From NCBI GenBank assembly GCA_016741945.1, contig JACVCQ010000170.1, positions 1-5,949 of the forward strand: 5,949 nucleotides of DNA, read 5' to 3'. This document shows, piece after piece, positions 1 to 5,949 of this stretch; the stretch's first letter is position 1, and each line of letters opens with the position of its first letter. The translations under genes and the position numbers were made by a program. This DNA is from Chitinophagaceae bacterium (GTDB taxonomy: Bacteria > Bacteroidota > Bacteroidia > Chitinophagales > Chitinophagaceae). The notes under the pieces were generated by a model. It had not been told where the DNA came from and ran no database searches. It saw only the letters and a list, made by a program, of their open reading frames with translations.

Positions 1-666
1 ATCCAGCATATCATTAAAAGTTTGTGTAAGATCGCTAATCTCCCCTCTTGATGGTTGCTCCGGTAATCGCATATCTAAATTAGTGACACTGATTCTTTTT
101 ACTCTTTGAATGATATTGGAAATAGGGTTCACAATTTCAGCTGAAAAAAGCATCCCTACCACAAATACGATAATAACTGCCAATATGATTCCCAGTATTA
201 AGTTTTGCCGCATATCCCTCAATGCTTCTTCACCATAATCATTTCGGGCCGACATCATAACGACATATTGCTTGCCACTATATTTATATGGAATAACAGA
301 GTAATAAGTTAACCCCTGAATGAATTGAACGGTCTTACCGGCATTCAATTGTTCTTCAAAATCTGGCGGCAGTGTAATATGATGTGAAGAAAGAAAGAAT
401 GAATCAGGTATTTTGTCAAAAAAGTATTCTTTCTCATCGGGCAATGGTTGTAAATGTTTTTGACGGATCTCATTGTACACCACAGGCCCCATAATTCCTT
501 CTTCATAATGTGCCTGCGCAGCAATTCCTCCCCGAACTGTTAAACGATGAAAAAACTCCCGATCAATAGAACGCTTTGAGAAATGATAAATAAAAACACT
601 GAGCATCAAAATAATGACACCTGTAAGTAGAGTAAATAAGGTGGTAATCTTATTACGGATATTCAT
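1..666 (-). CDS. Sensor histidine kinase, N-terminal part (cut by the left window edge)
   Basis: Membrane sensor of a two-component system; 222 codons are visible from the ATG at 666 and the frame stays open to base 1. Visible architecture: a short cytoplasmic start (MNIRNK), a first membrane helix at about residues 8-27, an extracytoplasmic sensor region of about 125 residues (about 29-153) with no cysteines, a second membrane helix at about 155-175, then a HAMP linker from about 175 with the typical Asn-Pro-Ile (180-182) and a Glu-Ile-Ser-Asp-Leu stretch before a Phe-Asn motif. The H-box and ATPase domains lie outside the window, so kinase activity is inferred from architecture and partner. 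Its ATG overlaps the stop codon of the upstream response regulator by 4 bases (ATGA), so the two are almost certainly cotranscribed and translationally coupled. The signal sensed cannot be named. Confidence 0.9.
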   Translation of the reverse strand, partial: MNIRNKITTLFTLLTGVIILMLSVFIYHFSKRSIDREFFHRLTVRGGIAAQAHYEEGIMGPVVYNEIRQKHLQPLPDEKEYFFDKIPDSFFLSSHHITLPPDFEEQLNAGKTVQFIQGLTYYSVIPYKYSGKQYVVMMSARNDYGEEALRDMRQNLILGIILAVIIVFVVGMLFSAEIVNPISNIIQRVKRISVTNLDMRLPEQPSRGEISDLTQTFNDMLD

Positions 667-1352
667 GAAGCAGTCTCTTTCATCATATAGCCCATGCCAA
701 TCATGGTGTGTATGAGTTTATCATTCTTATTTTTATCAATCTTTTTACGAAGATAATTGACATATACATCCACCACATTGGTACCCATATTAAAATCAAT
801 ATCCCATACATTTTCCAAAATTTCCATCCTAGACAATACCCTAGATTGATTTTTCATAAAAAATTCTAACAACTTATATTCAGTAGAAGTCAACGAGATG
901 GCTTCATTACCTCTAAAAGCAGTTTTAGCATCTGTATCTAAACGCAGGTCAGATATTTTTAAGATATGAGTATCCGGTGCTGCTGTATTACGGGTCATAC
1001 GCCTTCCTAAAGCATTGACCCTTGCTACTAATTCTGTAATCTTAAAAGGTTTCACCATATAATCATCTGCACCGCTATCAAGACCAGTGACAATATTTTC
1101 TGTACTACCCAACGCCGTCAACATCAATACAGGAATCGATATACCCTGAGAGCGCATCTCTTTACATACCTGAATACCATTCACGCCAGGGAGCATGATG
1201 TCTAATATCACCATATTAAAATCATGGTTACGAACCATCTGCAAGCCTGTATGGCCATCCATGGCTACACTCACCTCAAATCCAATCTCCTTCAATCCCC
1301 TCTCAATCAATGAAATAACGGCAGCTTCATCTTCTATCAACAATATTTTCAT
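663..1352 (-). CDS. OmpR/PhoB-family response regulator
   Basis: DNA-binding response regulator of 229 residues, the normal length for the family. The N-terminal receiver domain (about 1-120) has the acidic pocket Glu7-Asp8, the phosphoacceptor Asp51 (in VILDIMLPG), the switch residues Thr79 and Tyr98, and the conserved Lys101 followed by Pro-Phe. The C-terminal winged-helix Trans_reg_C domain (about 130-225) shows the usual LTSTEYKLLEFF stretch, a VDVYVNYLRKKID recognition-helix region and a final GMGYMM wing. All key residues are intact, so it should be phosphorylated by the kinase encoded immediately downstream. It is the first gene of the pair; its leader lies in the divergent region shared with the oxidoreductase gene. 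Target genes are unknown; autoregulation is a family habit, not something shown here. Confidence 0.96.
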   Translation of the reverse strand: MKILLIEDEAAVISLIERGLKEIGFEVSVAMDGHTGLQMVRNHDFNMVILDIMLPGVNGIQVCKEMRSQGISIPVLMLTALGSTENIVTGLDSGADDYMVKPFKITELVARVNALGRRMTRNTAAPDTHILKISDLRLDTDAKTAFRGNEAISLTSTEYKLLEFFMKNQSRVLSRMEILENVWDIDFNMGTNVVDVYVNYLRKKIDKNKNDKLIHTMIGMGYMMKETAS

Positions 1353-1496
1353 TTGTTTATATGCTTATTGCACAACAACAAAATAAGAATTTTTAAAAGA
1401 AAAGACTGAAACACTTTATATTGATAACTGTTCGAAGCTTGTTAAACTTCGGAACATCAGAATAATGACTAAGTATAAACATACACAAATAGAGCA
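1353..1496. other. Divergent intergenic region between the response regulator and the oxidoreductase
   Basis: This AT-rich stretch must hold the promoters of both diverging genes. I see no full TAnnTTTG element with a paired -33 element on either strand, so no promoter is placed. The clearest structure is the imperfect palindrome at 1430-1455, listed separately. No small ORF with family features is visible. Confidence 0.6.
1430..1455. repeat. Imperfect palindrome, possible operator or leader hairpin
   Basis: GTTCGAAG (1430-1437) faces CTTCGGAAC (1447-1455) across a 9-base spacer. The arms pair over 8 bp with a single bulged G at 1451. It lies 55 bases before the oxidoreductase ATG (centre to start) and about 90 bases before the response regulator ATG. 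It could be a protein-binding site or a hairpin in one of the leaders; there is no U-run that would make it a terminator. OmpR-type regulators usually bind direct repeats, so this need not be the regulator's own site. Confidence 0.4.
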
Positions 1497-2546
1497 ATGA
1501 CCATGAAAAAGATTAGAGTCGCCTTATTGTCGTTCGGGATGTCGGGCAAAGTATTTCACGCCCCTTTTCTTCAACAGCATCCGGGGTTTGAGTTATATGC
1601 TGTTTGGGAACGTACAAAATCTGAATCTATCGAAGTCTATCCTGATATTACGATCATCAGATCACTCGATGCTATTCTAGAAGACAGCAGCATTGACCTA
1701 GTGGTGGTCAATACACCCACAAATACACACTATGACTATGCAAAAAAAGTATTAGAAGCAGGAAAAGCTGTTATAGTTGAAAAGGCTTTTACAACAACCG
1801 TTTCAGAAGCCAACACACTTGCATTACTAGCAAAGAAAAAAAAATTATGCCTATCGGTTTATCAGAATAGACGATGGGATAGTGATTTCCAAACGGTTCA
1901 AAAGATTGTTCAGGATGGTGTTTTGGGTGAATTGAAAGAAGTATCGATTCGTTTTGATCGTTTTAAAAATACAGTAGGTAATAAATTACACAAAGAACAG
2001 CCTGGTCCGGGAGCGGGTCTCTTGAATGATTTAGGGCCTCATCTCATTGATCAGGCATTGGTTCTATTTGGAATGCCTGAAAAAGTTTTTGCCGACATCA
2101 GAATACTTAGACCCGATTCTTTGGTAGATGATTATTTTGATCTGTTGTTGTATTATCCCTCGGTAAGGGTTCGATTAACATCAAGTCTACTGGTGAAAGA
2201 ACCATTACCCGCTTTTGTGTTACATGGAAACAATGGATCTTTCTTAAAAACACGTGGTGATATTCAAGAAGCAGAACTTATCGCAGGAAGACAACCCGTT
2301 GGAGCTAATTGGGGTATTGAACCCGAAAGTAATGATGGATTACTACATACATTCATGAATGGAAAAGAAATCAAACAAACAGTGAGAACCCTGCCCGGTA
2401 ATTATGGCCTGTATTATGAAAAAGTTTATCAATCTATCATTCATGCTACCGTGCCACCTGTAACTGCTGAAGAAGGCATTCGTGTTATGCAAATATTAGA
2501 GGCAGCAGTTAAAAGTCATGAAACAAAAGCCCTTGTAACACTCTAA
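1497..2546 (+). CDS. Gfo/Idh/MocA-family NAD(P)-dependent oxidoreductase
   Basis: Cytoplasmic dehydrogenase of 349 residues (347 if the second ATG at 1503 is used, which puts MKKIRVAL at the N-terminus and is an equally good start). The N-terminal Rossmann fold (about 4-120) has the dinucleotide motif Gly14-Met-Ser-Gly17 followed by Val-Phe-His-Ala-Pro-Phe, a signature of the YdgJ-like branch, then Asn-Thr-Pro-Thr-Asn-Thr-His (72-78) and Glu95-Lys96. The C-terminal substrate domain carries the QNRRWD motif (123-128) and the catalytic-type Asp178...His182...Asp185 set in a LNDLGPHLID stretch. The usual Glu-Lys-Pro reads Glu-Lys-Ala here. Family members act on sugars, inositols and related polyols; the substrate of this one cannot be read from sequence. 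It stands alone on the plus strand and ends at a hairpin terminator. Confidence 0.93.
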   Translation: MTMKKIRVALLSFGMSGKVFHAPFLQQHPGFELYAVWERTKSESIEVYPDITIIRSLDAILEDSSIDLVVVNTPTNTHYDYAKKVLEAGKAVIVEKAFTTTVSEANTLALLAKKKKLCLSVYQNRRWDSDFQTVQKIVQDGVLGELKEVSIRFDRFKNTVGNKLHKEQPGPGAGLLNDLGPHLIDQALVLFGMPEKVFADIRILRPDSLVDDYFDLLLYYPSVRVRLTSSLLVKEPLPAFVLHGNNGSFLKTRGDIQEAELIAGRQPVGANWGIEPESNDGLLHTFMNGKEIKQTVRTLPGNYGLYYEKVYQSIIHATVPPVTAEEGIRVMQILEAAVKSHETKALVTL

Positions 2547-2567
2547 ACTGATAGGAATTAAGACACA

Positions 2568-2600
2568 AAAAAGCCATCCGCCTATAGCGAATGGCTTTTT
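2568..2600. terminator. Bidirectional intrinsic terminator between convergent genes
   Basis: A perfect 10-bp stem, AAAAAGCCAT (2568-2577) with ATGGCTTTTT (2591-2600), is extended inside by CGC (2579-2581) with GCG (2587-2589) after a C/A mismatch, closing a CTATA loop. The arms give a U-run on both transcripts, so it can end the oxidoreductase mRNA (stop at 2546, 21 bases before) and the transaldolase mRNA (stop at 2618, 17 bases away on the other side). Confidence 0.88.
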
Positions 2601-2617
2601 CAAAAGCTAATATACCA

Positions 2618-3268
2618 TTACATTTTTTTTGCGTCTTCCAAGAACTTAGCCAGTCCAATATCGGTTAATGGATGTTTCAATAAACCAAGAATAGAGTCTA
2701 ATGGACATGTACAAACATCTGCGCCCAATTCAGCAGCTTTGGTAATGTGTAAAGCATTACGAATAGAGGCTGCTAGGATCTCAGTTTTAAATCCTTGGAT
2801 ATCATAAATGTGACGAATTTGACCAATCAGATCCATACCATCCCAACCACTATCATCAATACGACCAATAAAAGGTGAAACATAAGTGGCCCCAGCTTTA
2901 GCAGCCAGAATAGCTTGTCCGGCAGAAAATACCAACGTACAATTGGTACGAATGCCATTATCAGTAAACCATTTAATGGCTTTTACACCGTCTTTGATCA
3001 TTGGAACCTTTACAACAATGTTTGGATGAATAGCGGCTAATTTTTTACCTTCTTCCACCATGGTTGCAAAATCAGTAGACAATACTTCTGCACTTACATC
3101 ACCATCTACCAATTCACAAATAGTTTTGTAATGATGGGCTATCGCTTCTTCTCCCTTTATGCCCTCTTTGGCCATTAAAGAAGGATTGGTAGTAACCCCA
3201 TCTAGGATTCCCAAATCATTGGCTTCTTTGATTTGCGTAAGATTACCGGTGTCGATGAAAAATTTCAT
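2618..3268 (-). CDS. Transaldolase, small FSA/TalC-type
   Basis: Class I aldolase of 216 residues, the normal size for the single-domain TIM-barrel FSA/TalC subfamily; expected in the non-oxidative pentose phosphate pathway, moving a dihydroxyacetone unit between sugar phosphates in the cytoplasm. The ATG at 3268 is chosen over one three codons earlier (3277) because it gives the family N-terminus MKFFIDTGN. Numbering from it: Asp6, Thr26-Thr27-Asn28-Pro29-Ser30, the Schiff-base lysine Lys87 in VVKVPM, and SPFIGRIDD around Phe133. In E. coli FsaA the matching positions are, from memory of the family, Lys85, Gln59 and Tyr131; here the last two are Glu61 and Phe133, as in true transaldolases, so transaldolase is preferred over fructose-6-phosphate aldolase. 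The SRP RNA gene lies just upstream on the same strand; no clear promoter is seen between them. Confidence 0.93.
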   Translation of the reverse strand: MKFFIDTGNLTQIKEANDLGILDGVTTNPSLMAKEGIKGEEAIAHHYKTICELVDGDVSAEVLSTDFATMVEEGKKLAAIHPNIVVKVPMIKDGVKAIKWFTDNGIRTNCTLVFSAGQAILAAKAGATYVSPFIGRIDDSGWDGMDLIGQIRHIYDIQGFKTEILAASIRNALHITKAAELGADVCTCPLDSILGLLKHPLTDIGLAKFLEDAKKM

Positions 3269-3283
3269 ATAATTCACATTAAA

Positions 3284-3305
3284 CCCCTCAGTGATTACTT
3301 CGGGG
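3284..3305 (-). other. Small hairpin between SRP RNA and transaldolase start
   Basis: CCCC (3284-3287) pairs with GGGG (3302-3305), and AGT (3290-3292) with ACT (3297-3299), around a 4-base loop. The two stems are separated by a symmetric 2x2 internal loop that, on the minus-strand RNA, reads GA opposite GA and could form sheared tandem G-A pairs. The hairpin ends 15 bases before the transaldolase ATG at 3268 and is followed by UUUAAU. It could be a weak terminator behind the SRP RNA or a leader element of the transaldolase mRNA. Function is not known to me. Confidence 0.4.
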
Positions 3306-3312
3306 GAGAAAG

Positions 3313-3319
3313 AAAAAAT
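3313..3319 (-). terminator. U-tract directly after the SRP RNA stem
   Basis: On the minus strand the closing CCUGCC of the SRP RNA is followed by A and six U, then CUUUCU. The long RNA hairpin plus this U-run would act as an intrinsic terminator and set the 3' end of the SRP RNA. The terminating stem is the RNA's own closing helix. Some readthrough into the transaldolase gene 45 bases further on is possible. Confidence 0.55.
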
Positions 3320-3414
3320 GGCAGGCTACTCACATCGCACCGCTACAACCGCCTATCCTTGCTGCATTCCTGCCCTGGGGAGGTTCAGCAGGAGCTGGTC
3401 GTGTAAGACCTGCC
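3320..3414 (-). ncRNA. ffs: Signal recognition particle RNA (small bacterial type, 4.5S-like)
   Basis: About 95 nt folding into one long hairpin. The ends close with GGCAGG (3414-3409) against CCUGCC (3325-3320); CUUACA (3407-3402) pairs with UGUGAG (3334-3329); GCUGAACC (3389-3382) pairs with GGUUGUAGC (3350-3342) with small bulges. The apical domain IV reads CAGGGCAGGAAUGCAGCA: a GGAA tetraloop (3370-3367) on a G-C, C-G, A-U stem, with the AGG/AGCA asymmetric internal loop that binds the Ffh M domain. This is the hallmark of SRP RNA; the A-U closing pair replaces the C-G pair of E. coli. The RNA binds Ffh and delivers nascent membrane and secreted proteins to FtsY. There is no Alu domain, as expected for this class. 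Exact ends are inferred from the promoter-like element and the U-tract. Confidence 0.92.
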
Positions 3415-3418
3415 GGTG

Positions 3419-3450
3419 CAAAAGTAAGGGTTGAAGCCTATTTTCCCTAA
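3419..3450 (-). promoter_or_regulatory. Candidate Bacteroidota promoter of the SRP RNA
   Basis: On the minus strand TACTTTTG (3426-3419) matches the Bacteroidota -7 consensus TAnnTTTG in full, with TTAG (3450-3447) 20 bases upstream as a degenerate -33 element (consensus TTTG or TTG). A start about 5 bases downstream falls at 3414, exactly where the SRP RNA closing helix begins. The promoter lies inside the short gap after the plug gene stop (3475), so the RNA need not depend on readthrough. Confidence 0.65.
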
Positions 3451-3474
3451 TTTTTTGAATCATTATACCGATAC

Positions 3475-4758
3475 TCAGAATCCACTACCAAAATTTCGAG
3501 AATTAAGTCGGGTTATGCCCAGTAATTCATCATGCCTACCACTGAATGGACGAAAATAAAATAGAACTAAGTATTCATTCTCTGTCTCCCAATAGTTTCC
3601 TTCAGTAAATGAAGGATCAGCTTTTCCAAAACGATCTCGTATATCTTTTGTCAGGTATTGATAACTATAATAACCCTGTTTTAAAAAAAGTGTTTTTTTA
3701 TATACCGCTTTTTCGGTATTAAATTCCATTTTTGAACTATCCCCTGCCTGATTACCAGTCATCTCACCTACTAAAAAAACATCTTTATCAAGGTAGGGTC
3801 TACCACCCGATGGCACGAATGTAAATTCCACTTTCGCATAATCACCCTGCCACCAAGGATTAATAGATTCTGTGGTGGATATTTCATTCCAGCCATTTCG
3901 ATCATTGAAAAAAGCATACCGCAAATCATTTCTTTGCAAATCAGGTCTAATATAAATATGATTTGGAAATGAAGAACGATCTACACTTTCTATTCTGTCA
4001 CTTTCAAACCGAAAGCTTCTGAGATCGGCCCATCGAAATTCTTTTCCGGCTGGGAAAACAGCATCTTGTTCACCATTATATTCCAATGTATTTCCACGAA
4101 TAAAACTGGGCTGTAAATTAAAAGCAGCGTCACCCCAACGATTATTCTGCAAGATCACCAGCTTAGTTTGCTGCTGTGGACTCATAATATTCAAATCTTT
4201 GGTACCCACAGTGACTTGTATTTTCTGATGTGTTCTAATTTGAGAACTATTGAATGGTTGAGAAATTCTAGCGCCAATATTCACCTTGTCATCAACTACC
4301 ATGATTCTTTTGGTAAAAGCCAGCTTAGAAGTATCCCCATTTAGAAAAACCTTTAACAAATAATTACCGCTTTTAATGGGCATACAATTTCTTTCCGGAA
4401 GCAACGCTTGATAATGTATGTATTTAGTCATAGCAATGGATGACATCCGATATTGGGCTAAACGATTCTGAGTAAAGCCTTTTATATAATCGAATGGATT
4501 CAGCAAAGCTGGTTTCCAATCTGCATTACATAATTCATATGTATAAAAAAAGTTCCTCACCACCCCACTGAGGTCATCAAAATGCAGCTCTAGTAAATCG
4601 TTACTTCCCAAACGGATTAGTGGAACAGATTGCTGATCATTTTGCTGAAATAGTTTTATCGTTTGTATCCCTTCCATATAAATACGGTCAGGATCACGTT
4701 GTGCAGTGACACAATAGGAACTGAATAAGAAGAAAAATAGGATTAATTGCTGTTTCAT
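3475..4758 (-). CDS. Type IX secretion system plug protein (DUF5103)
   Basis: Secreted protein of 427 residues. The reading frame is open for 78 more codons upstream, but the Met at 4758 is chosen because it gives a clear signal peptide: Lys2, a hydrophobic core at about 5-15, and a Val-Thr-Ala|Gln cleavage site after Ala19. The mature N-terminus (RDPDRIYMEGIQTIKLF), the central NPFDYIKGF (88-96), WADLRSFRF (243-251), WWQGDYAKVEFTF (302-314), and the C-terminal LKQGYYSYQYL (359-369) with ETENEYLVLFYFRP (391-404) fit the DUF5103 family. In Flavobacterium johnsoniae a protein of this family plugs the periplasmic side of the SprA translocon pore when no substrate or PorV is bound. Cys16 is preceded by Tyr, not a lipobox, so a lipoprotein is unlikely. 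Assignment is from recognition of the family pattern; no alignment was run. Confidence 0.88.
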   Translation of the reverse strand: MKQQLILFFFLFSSYCVTAQRDPDRIYMEGIQTIKLFQQNDQQSVPLIRLGSNDLLELHFDDLSGVVRNFFYTYELCNADWKPALLNPFDYIKGFTQNRLAQYRMSSIAMTKYIHYQALLPERNCMPIKSGNYLLKVFLNGDTSKLAFTKRIMVVDDKVNIGARISQPFNSSQIRTHQKIQVTVGTKDLNIMSPQQQTKLVILQNNRWGDAAFNLQPSFIRGNTLEYNGEQDAVFPAGKEFRWADLRSFRFESDRIESVDRSSFPNHIYIRPDLQRNDLRYAFFNDRNGWNEISTTESINPWWQGDYAKVEFTFVPSGGRPYLDKDVFLVGEMTGNQAGDSSKMEFNTEKAVYKKTLFLKQGYYSYQYLTKDIRDRFGKADPSFTEGNYWETENEYLVLFYFRPFSGRHDELLGITRLNSRNFGSGF

Positions 4759-4849
4759 GTGAAAAGATGATAATGTAATAATACAAAGACTTTTATTAGC
4801 AATAGAGAAACATAAGGTTTGCTCTACCATTCGTATTTTTACCAAAATC
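4759..4849. other. Short divergent intergenic region, plug gene / ABC permease
   Basis: Ninety-one AT-rich bases carry the leaders of both diverging genes. On the plus strand TATTTTTA (4834-4841) and on the minus strand TATGTTTC each match 7 of 8 positions of TAnnTTTG, but neither has a well-placed -33 element, so no promoter is assigned. No palindrome of note is seen. Confidence 0.5.
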
Positions 4850-5949
4850 ATGCCATTGGGATTTTCATTTGACATAGCCAAACGAATCGCTTTTAACAGA
4901 CAGCGATCTTTTTCGAGATTTATTATACGTTTATCTATTGCTGCCACCACATTAAGCGTAGCGGCAATGATCCTCACTCTGGCATTTGTCAATGGTTTCC
5001 AACAAACGGTAGCTGCTAAGATTTTCAGTTTTTGGGGACATATCAGGGTACAGCATTATGAAGCAGGAAAATCACTCATCGCAGAAGAAACGCCTTTTAC
5101 CAACGATAGTAACGTCAGTCATATCATTCAAACTCACAACAATGTCCTGAGGGTACAGGCTTTTGCTACTAAATCAGCTGTTATTGAATCAAAGGGTGAA
5201 ATTGAAGGTGTTTTATTAAAAGGCATTGATCGTGGATATGATAGTTCTGAATTAAAATCTTTTTTTACAGCTGGTAATTGGCTACAATTTGAAGATAGTA
5301 ATTACAGTAAACAGATCATTGTTTCAAAAGCGTTGGCTGATCAGCTGAATATCGGATTGAATGATACTTTGAAAGTTCATTTCGTTTCTTCCATCGATGA
5401 TAGTAGAACCTATCGTAAACTACAGGTAGCGGGTATTTATAAAACAGGGATTGAAGAATATGATAAATTATTCGTCATTGGAGATATCCAATTAATCAGG
5501 CGTATCAATGAATGGAGGAACGATCAGATAGGCGGGTATGAAGTATTTATAAAAAACTATCCAAAAATGGATGCTCTAAATCAGCAACTATCGGAACAGC
5601 TACCGACAGAATGGATGAGCAGAACCATTCGCGAAGTATATCCAAATATATTCGACTGGCTAAATATTCAGGATGTGAACCGTGATGTAATTTTTATTGT
5701 GATGTCGGCAGTAGCTATTATTAATCTCATTACCTGCTTACTTATTCTTATTTTGGAAAGAACAAGAATGGTAGGTATCCTCAAAGCATTGGGCGCTGAC
5801 AATTGGACGATCCAGAAAATATTTCTCTATCACGCTTCTGTAATTACATTTACAGGTATTGTTTTGGGGCTCTTACTAGGAGTTGGTATTTGCTTCTTAC
5901 AACAACTAACCGGCTTTATCCGGTTAGATGAAACTTCTTATTATGTTCG
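4850..5949 (+). CDS. ABC transporter permease, FtsX/LolC-LolE type (cut by the right window edge)
   Basis: Inner-membrane permease of which 366 codons are visible, starting at the ATG at 4850; family members are about 400-410 residues, so only the last helix and tail should be missing. Order: a short cytoplasmic amphipathic start (FDIAKRIAFNRQRSFSRF), first membrane helix at about 24-47, a large periplasmic domain at about 48-275 containing a LolC/E-like GVLLKGID stretch, second membrane helix at about 280-302, the cytoplasmic coupling segment ERTRMVGILKALGA (303-316), which is the most conserved FtsX-family motif, and a third helix at about 325-350. Such permeases work with a LolD/MacB-type ATPase, in lipoprotein release from the inner membrane or in export. 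No ATPase gene is in the window; it may lie to the right. The precise substrate is unproven. Confidence 0.92.
   Translation, partial: MPLGFSFDIAKRIAFNRQRSFSRFIIRLSIAATTLSVAAMILTLAFVNGFQQTVAAKIFSFWGHIRVQHYEAGKSLIAEETPFTNDSNVSHIIQTHNNVLRVQAFATKSAVIESKGEIEGVLLKGIDRGYDSSELKSFFTAGNWLQFEDSNYSKQIIVSKALADQLNIGLNDTLKVHFVSSIDDSRTYRKLQVAGIYKTGIEEYDKLFVIGDIQLIRRINEWRNDQIGGYEVFIKNYPKMDALNQQLSEQLPTEWMSRTIREVYPNIFDWLNIQDVNRDVIFIVMSAVAIINLITCLLILILERTRMVGILKALGADNWTIQKIFLYHASVITFTGIVLGLLLGVGICFLQQLTGFIRLDETSYYV

Noticed and set aside
1195..1386. 63-codon plus-strand ORF
   Set aside because: It lies antisense to the receiver domain of the intact response regulator and its product has no recognisable features; it is a shadow frame.
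1473..1484. GTAT-AAAC-ATAC short inverted repeat before the oxidoreductase
   Set aside because: Four-base arms in AT-rich DNA are expected by chance; nothing else supports a site.
3269..3277. Transaldolase start three codons upstream (3277)
   Set aside because: The extra Met-Asn-Tyr precedes the family N-terminus MKFFIDTGN; the ATG at 3268 matches the family better, though the longer form cannot be excluded.
4711..4713. Lipoprotein cysteine (Cys16) in the plug protein signal peptide
   Set aside because: The residues before it are Ser-Ser-Tyr, which do not form a lipobox; the Val-Thr-Ala|Gln signal peptidase I site fits better.
4759..4992. 78-codon upstream extension of the plug protein reading frame
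   Set aside because: It would place the signal peptide inside the protein and would run antisense through the start of the ABC permease gene. The Met at 4758 gives a proper signal peptide directly at the N-terminus.
1..5949. A novel defence, mobile or biosynthetic system
   Set aside because: Every protein gene belongs to a familiar housekeeping or envelope family; there are no transposase, integrase, nuclease, toxin, repeat-array or phage features, and no set of unknown genes in an operon.

Overview
The window looks like chromosomal DNA of a Bacteroidota bacterium, most likely of the Chitinophagia/Sphingobacteriia type. The assignment rests on four things: a type IX secretion system plug (DUF5103) protein, a Bacteroidota-style SRP RNA whose GGAA loop is closed by an A-U pair, a -7 element of the TAnnTTTG kind in front of that RNA, and AT-rich leaders without clear Shine-Dalgarno sequences. 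The genus cannot be fixed from the sequence alone.

Layout, left to right. Positions 1-1352 (minus strand) hold a two-component system: an OmpR/PhoB-type response regulator followed, with a 4-base ATGA overlap, by a membrane sensor histidine kinase that is cut off at the left edge inside its HAMP domain. A 144-base divergent intergenic region (1353-1496) with an imperfect palindrome separates it from a plus-strand Gfo/Idh/MocA-family NAD(P)-dependent oxidoreductase (1497-2546). That gene converges on a minus-strand transaldolase of the small FSA/TalC type (2618-3268), and a symmetric hairpin at 2568-2600 can terminate both.

Upstream of the transaldolase on the same strand lies an RNA gene that is not a protein ORF: the signal recognition particle RNA (about 3320-3414), with a candidate promoter on one side and a U-tract on the other. 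A second small hairpin with a possible tandem G-A core (3284-3305) sits between the SRP RNA and the transaldolase start. Next on the minus strand is the type IX secretion plug protein (3475-4758), a secreted protein with a signal peptide. Divergent from it, after 91 bases, is a plus-strand FtsX/LolC/E-type ABC transporter permease (4850 to the right edge, incomplete).

The genes do not form one pathway. Most look like core functions: central carbon metabolism, the SRP targeting RNA, outer-membrane secretion and an envelope permease. The two-component system and the oxidoreductase are of unknown substrate. I found no mobile element, CRISPR array, tRNA, rRNA or phage gene, and no convincing new multi-gene system. 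The points most worth a second look are the SRP RNA locus with its extra downstream hairpin, and the active-site residues of the transaldolase. No gene-free stretch exceeds 300 bases.
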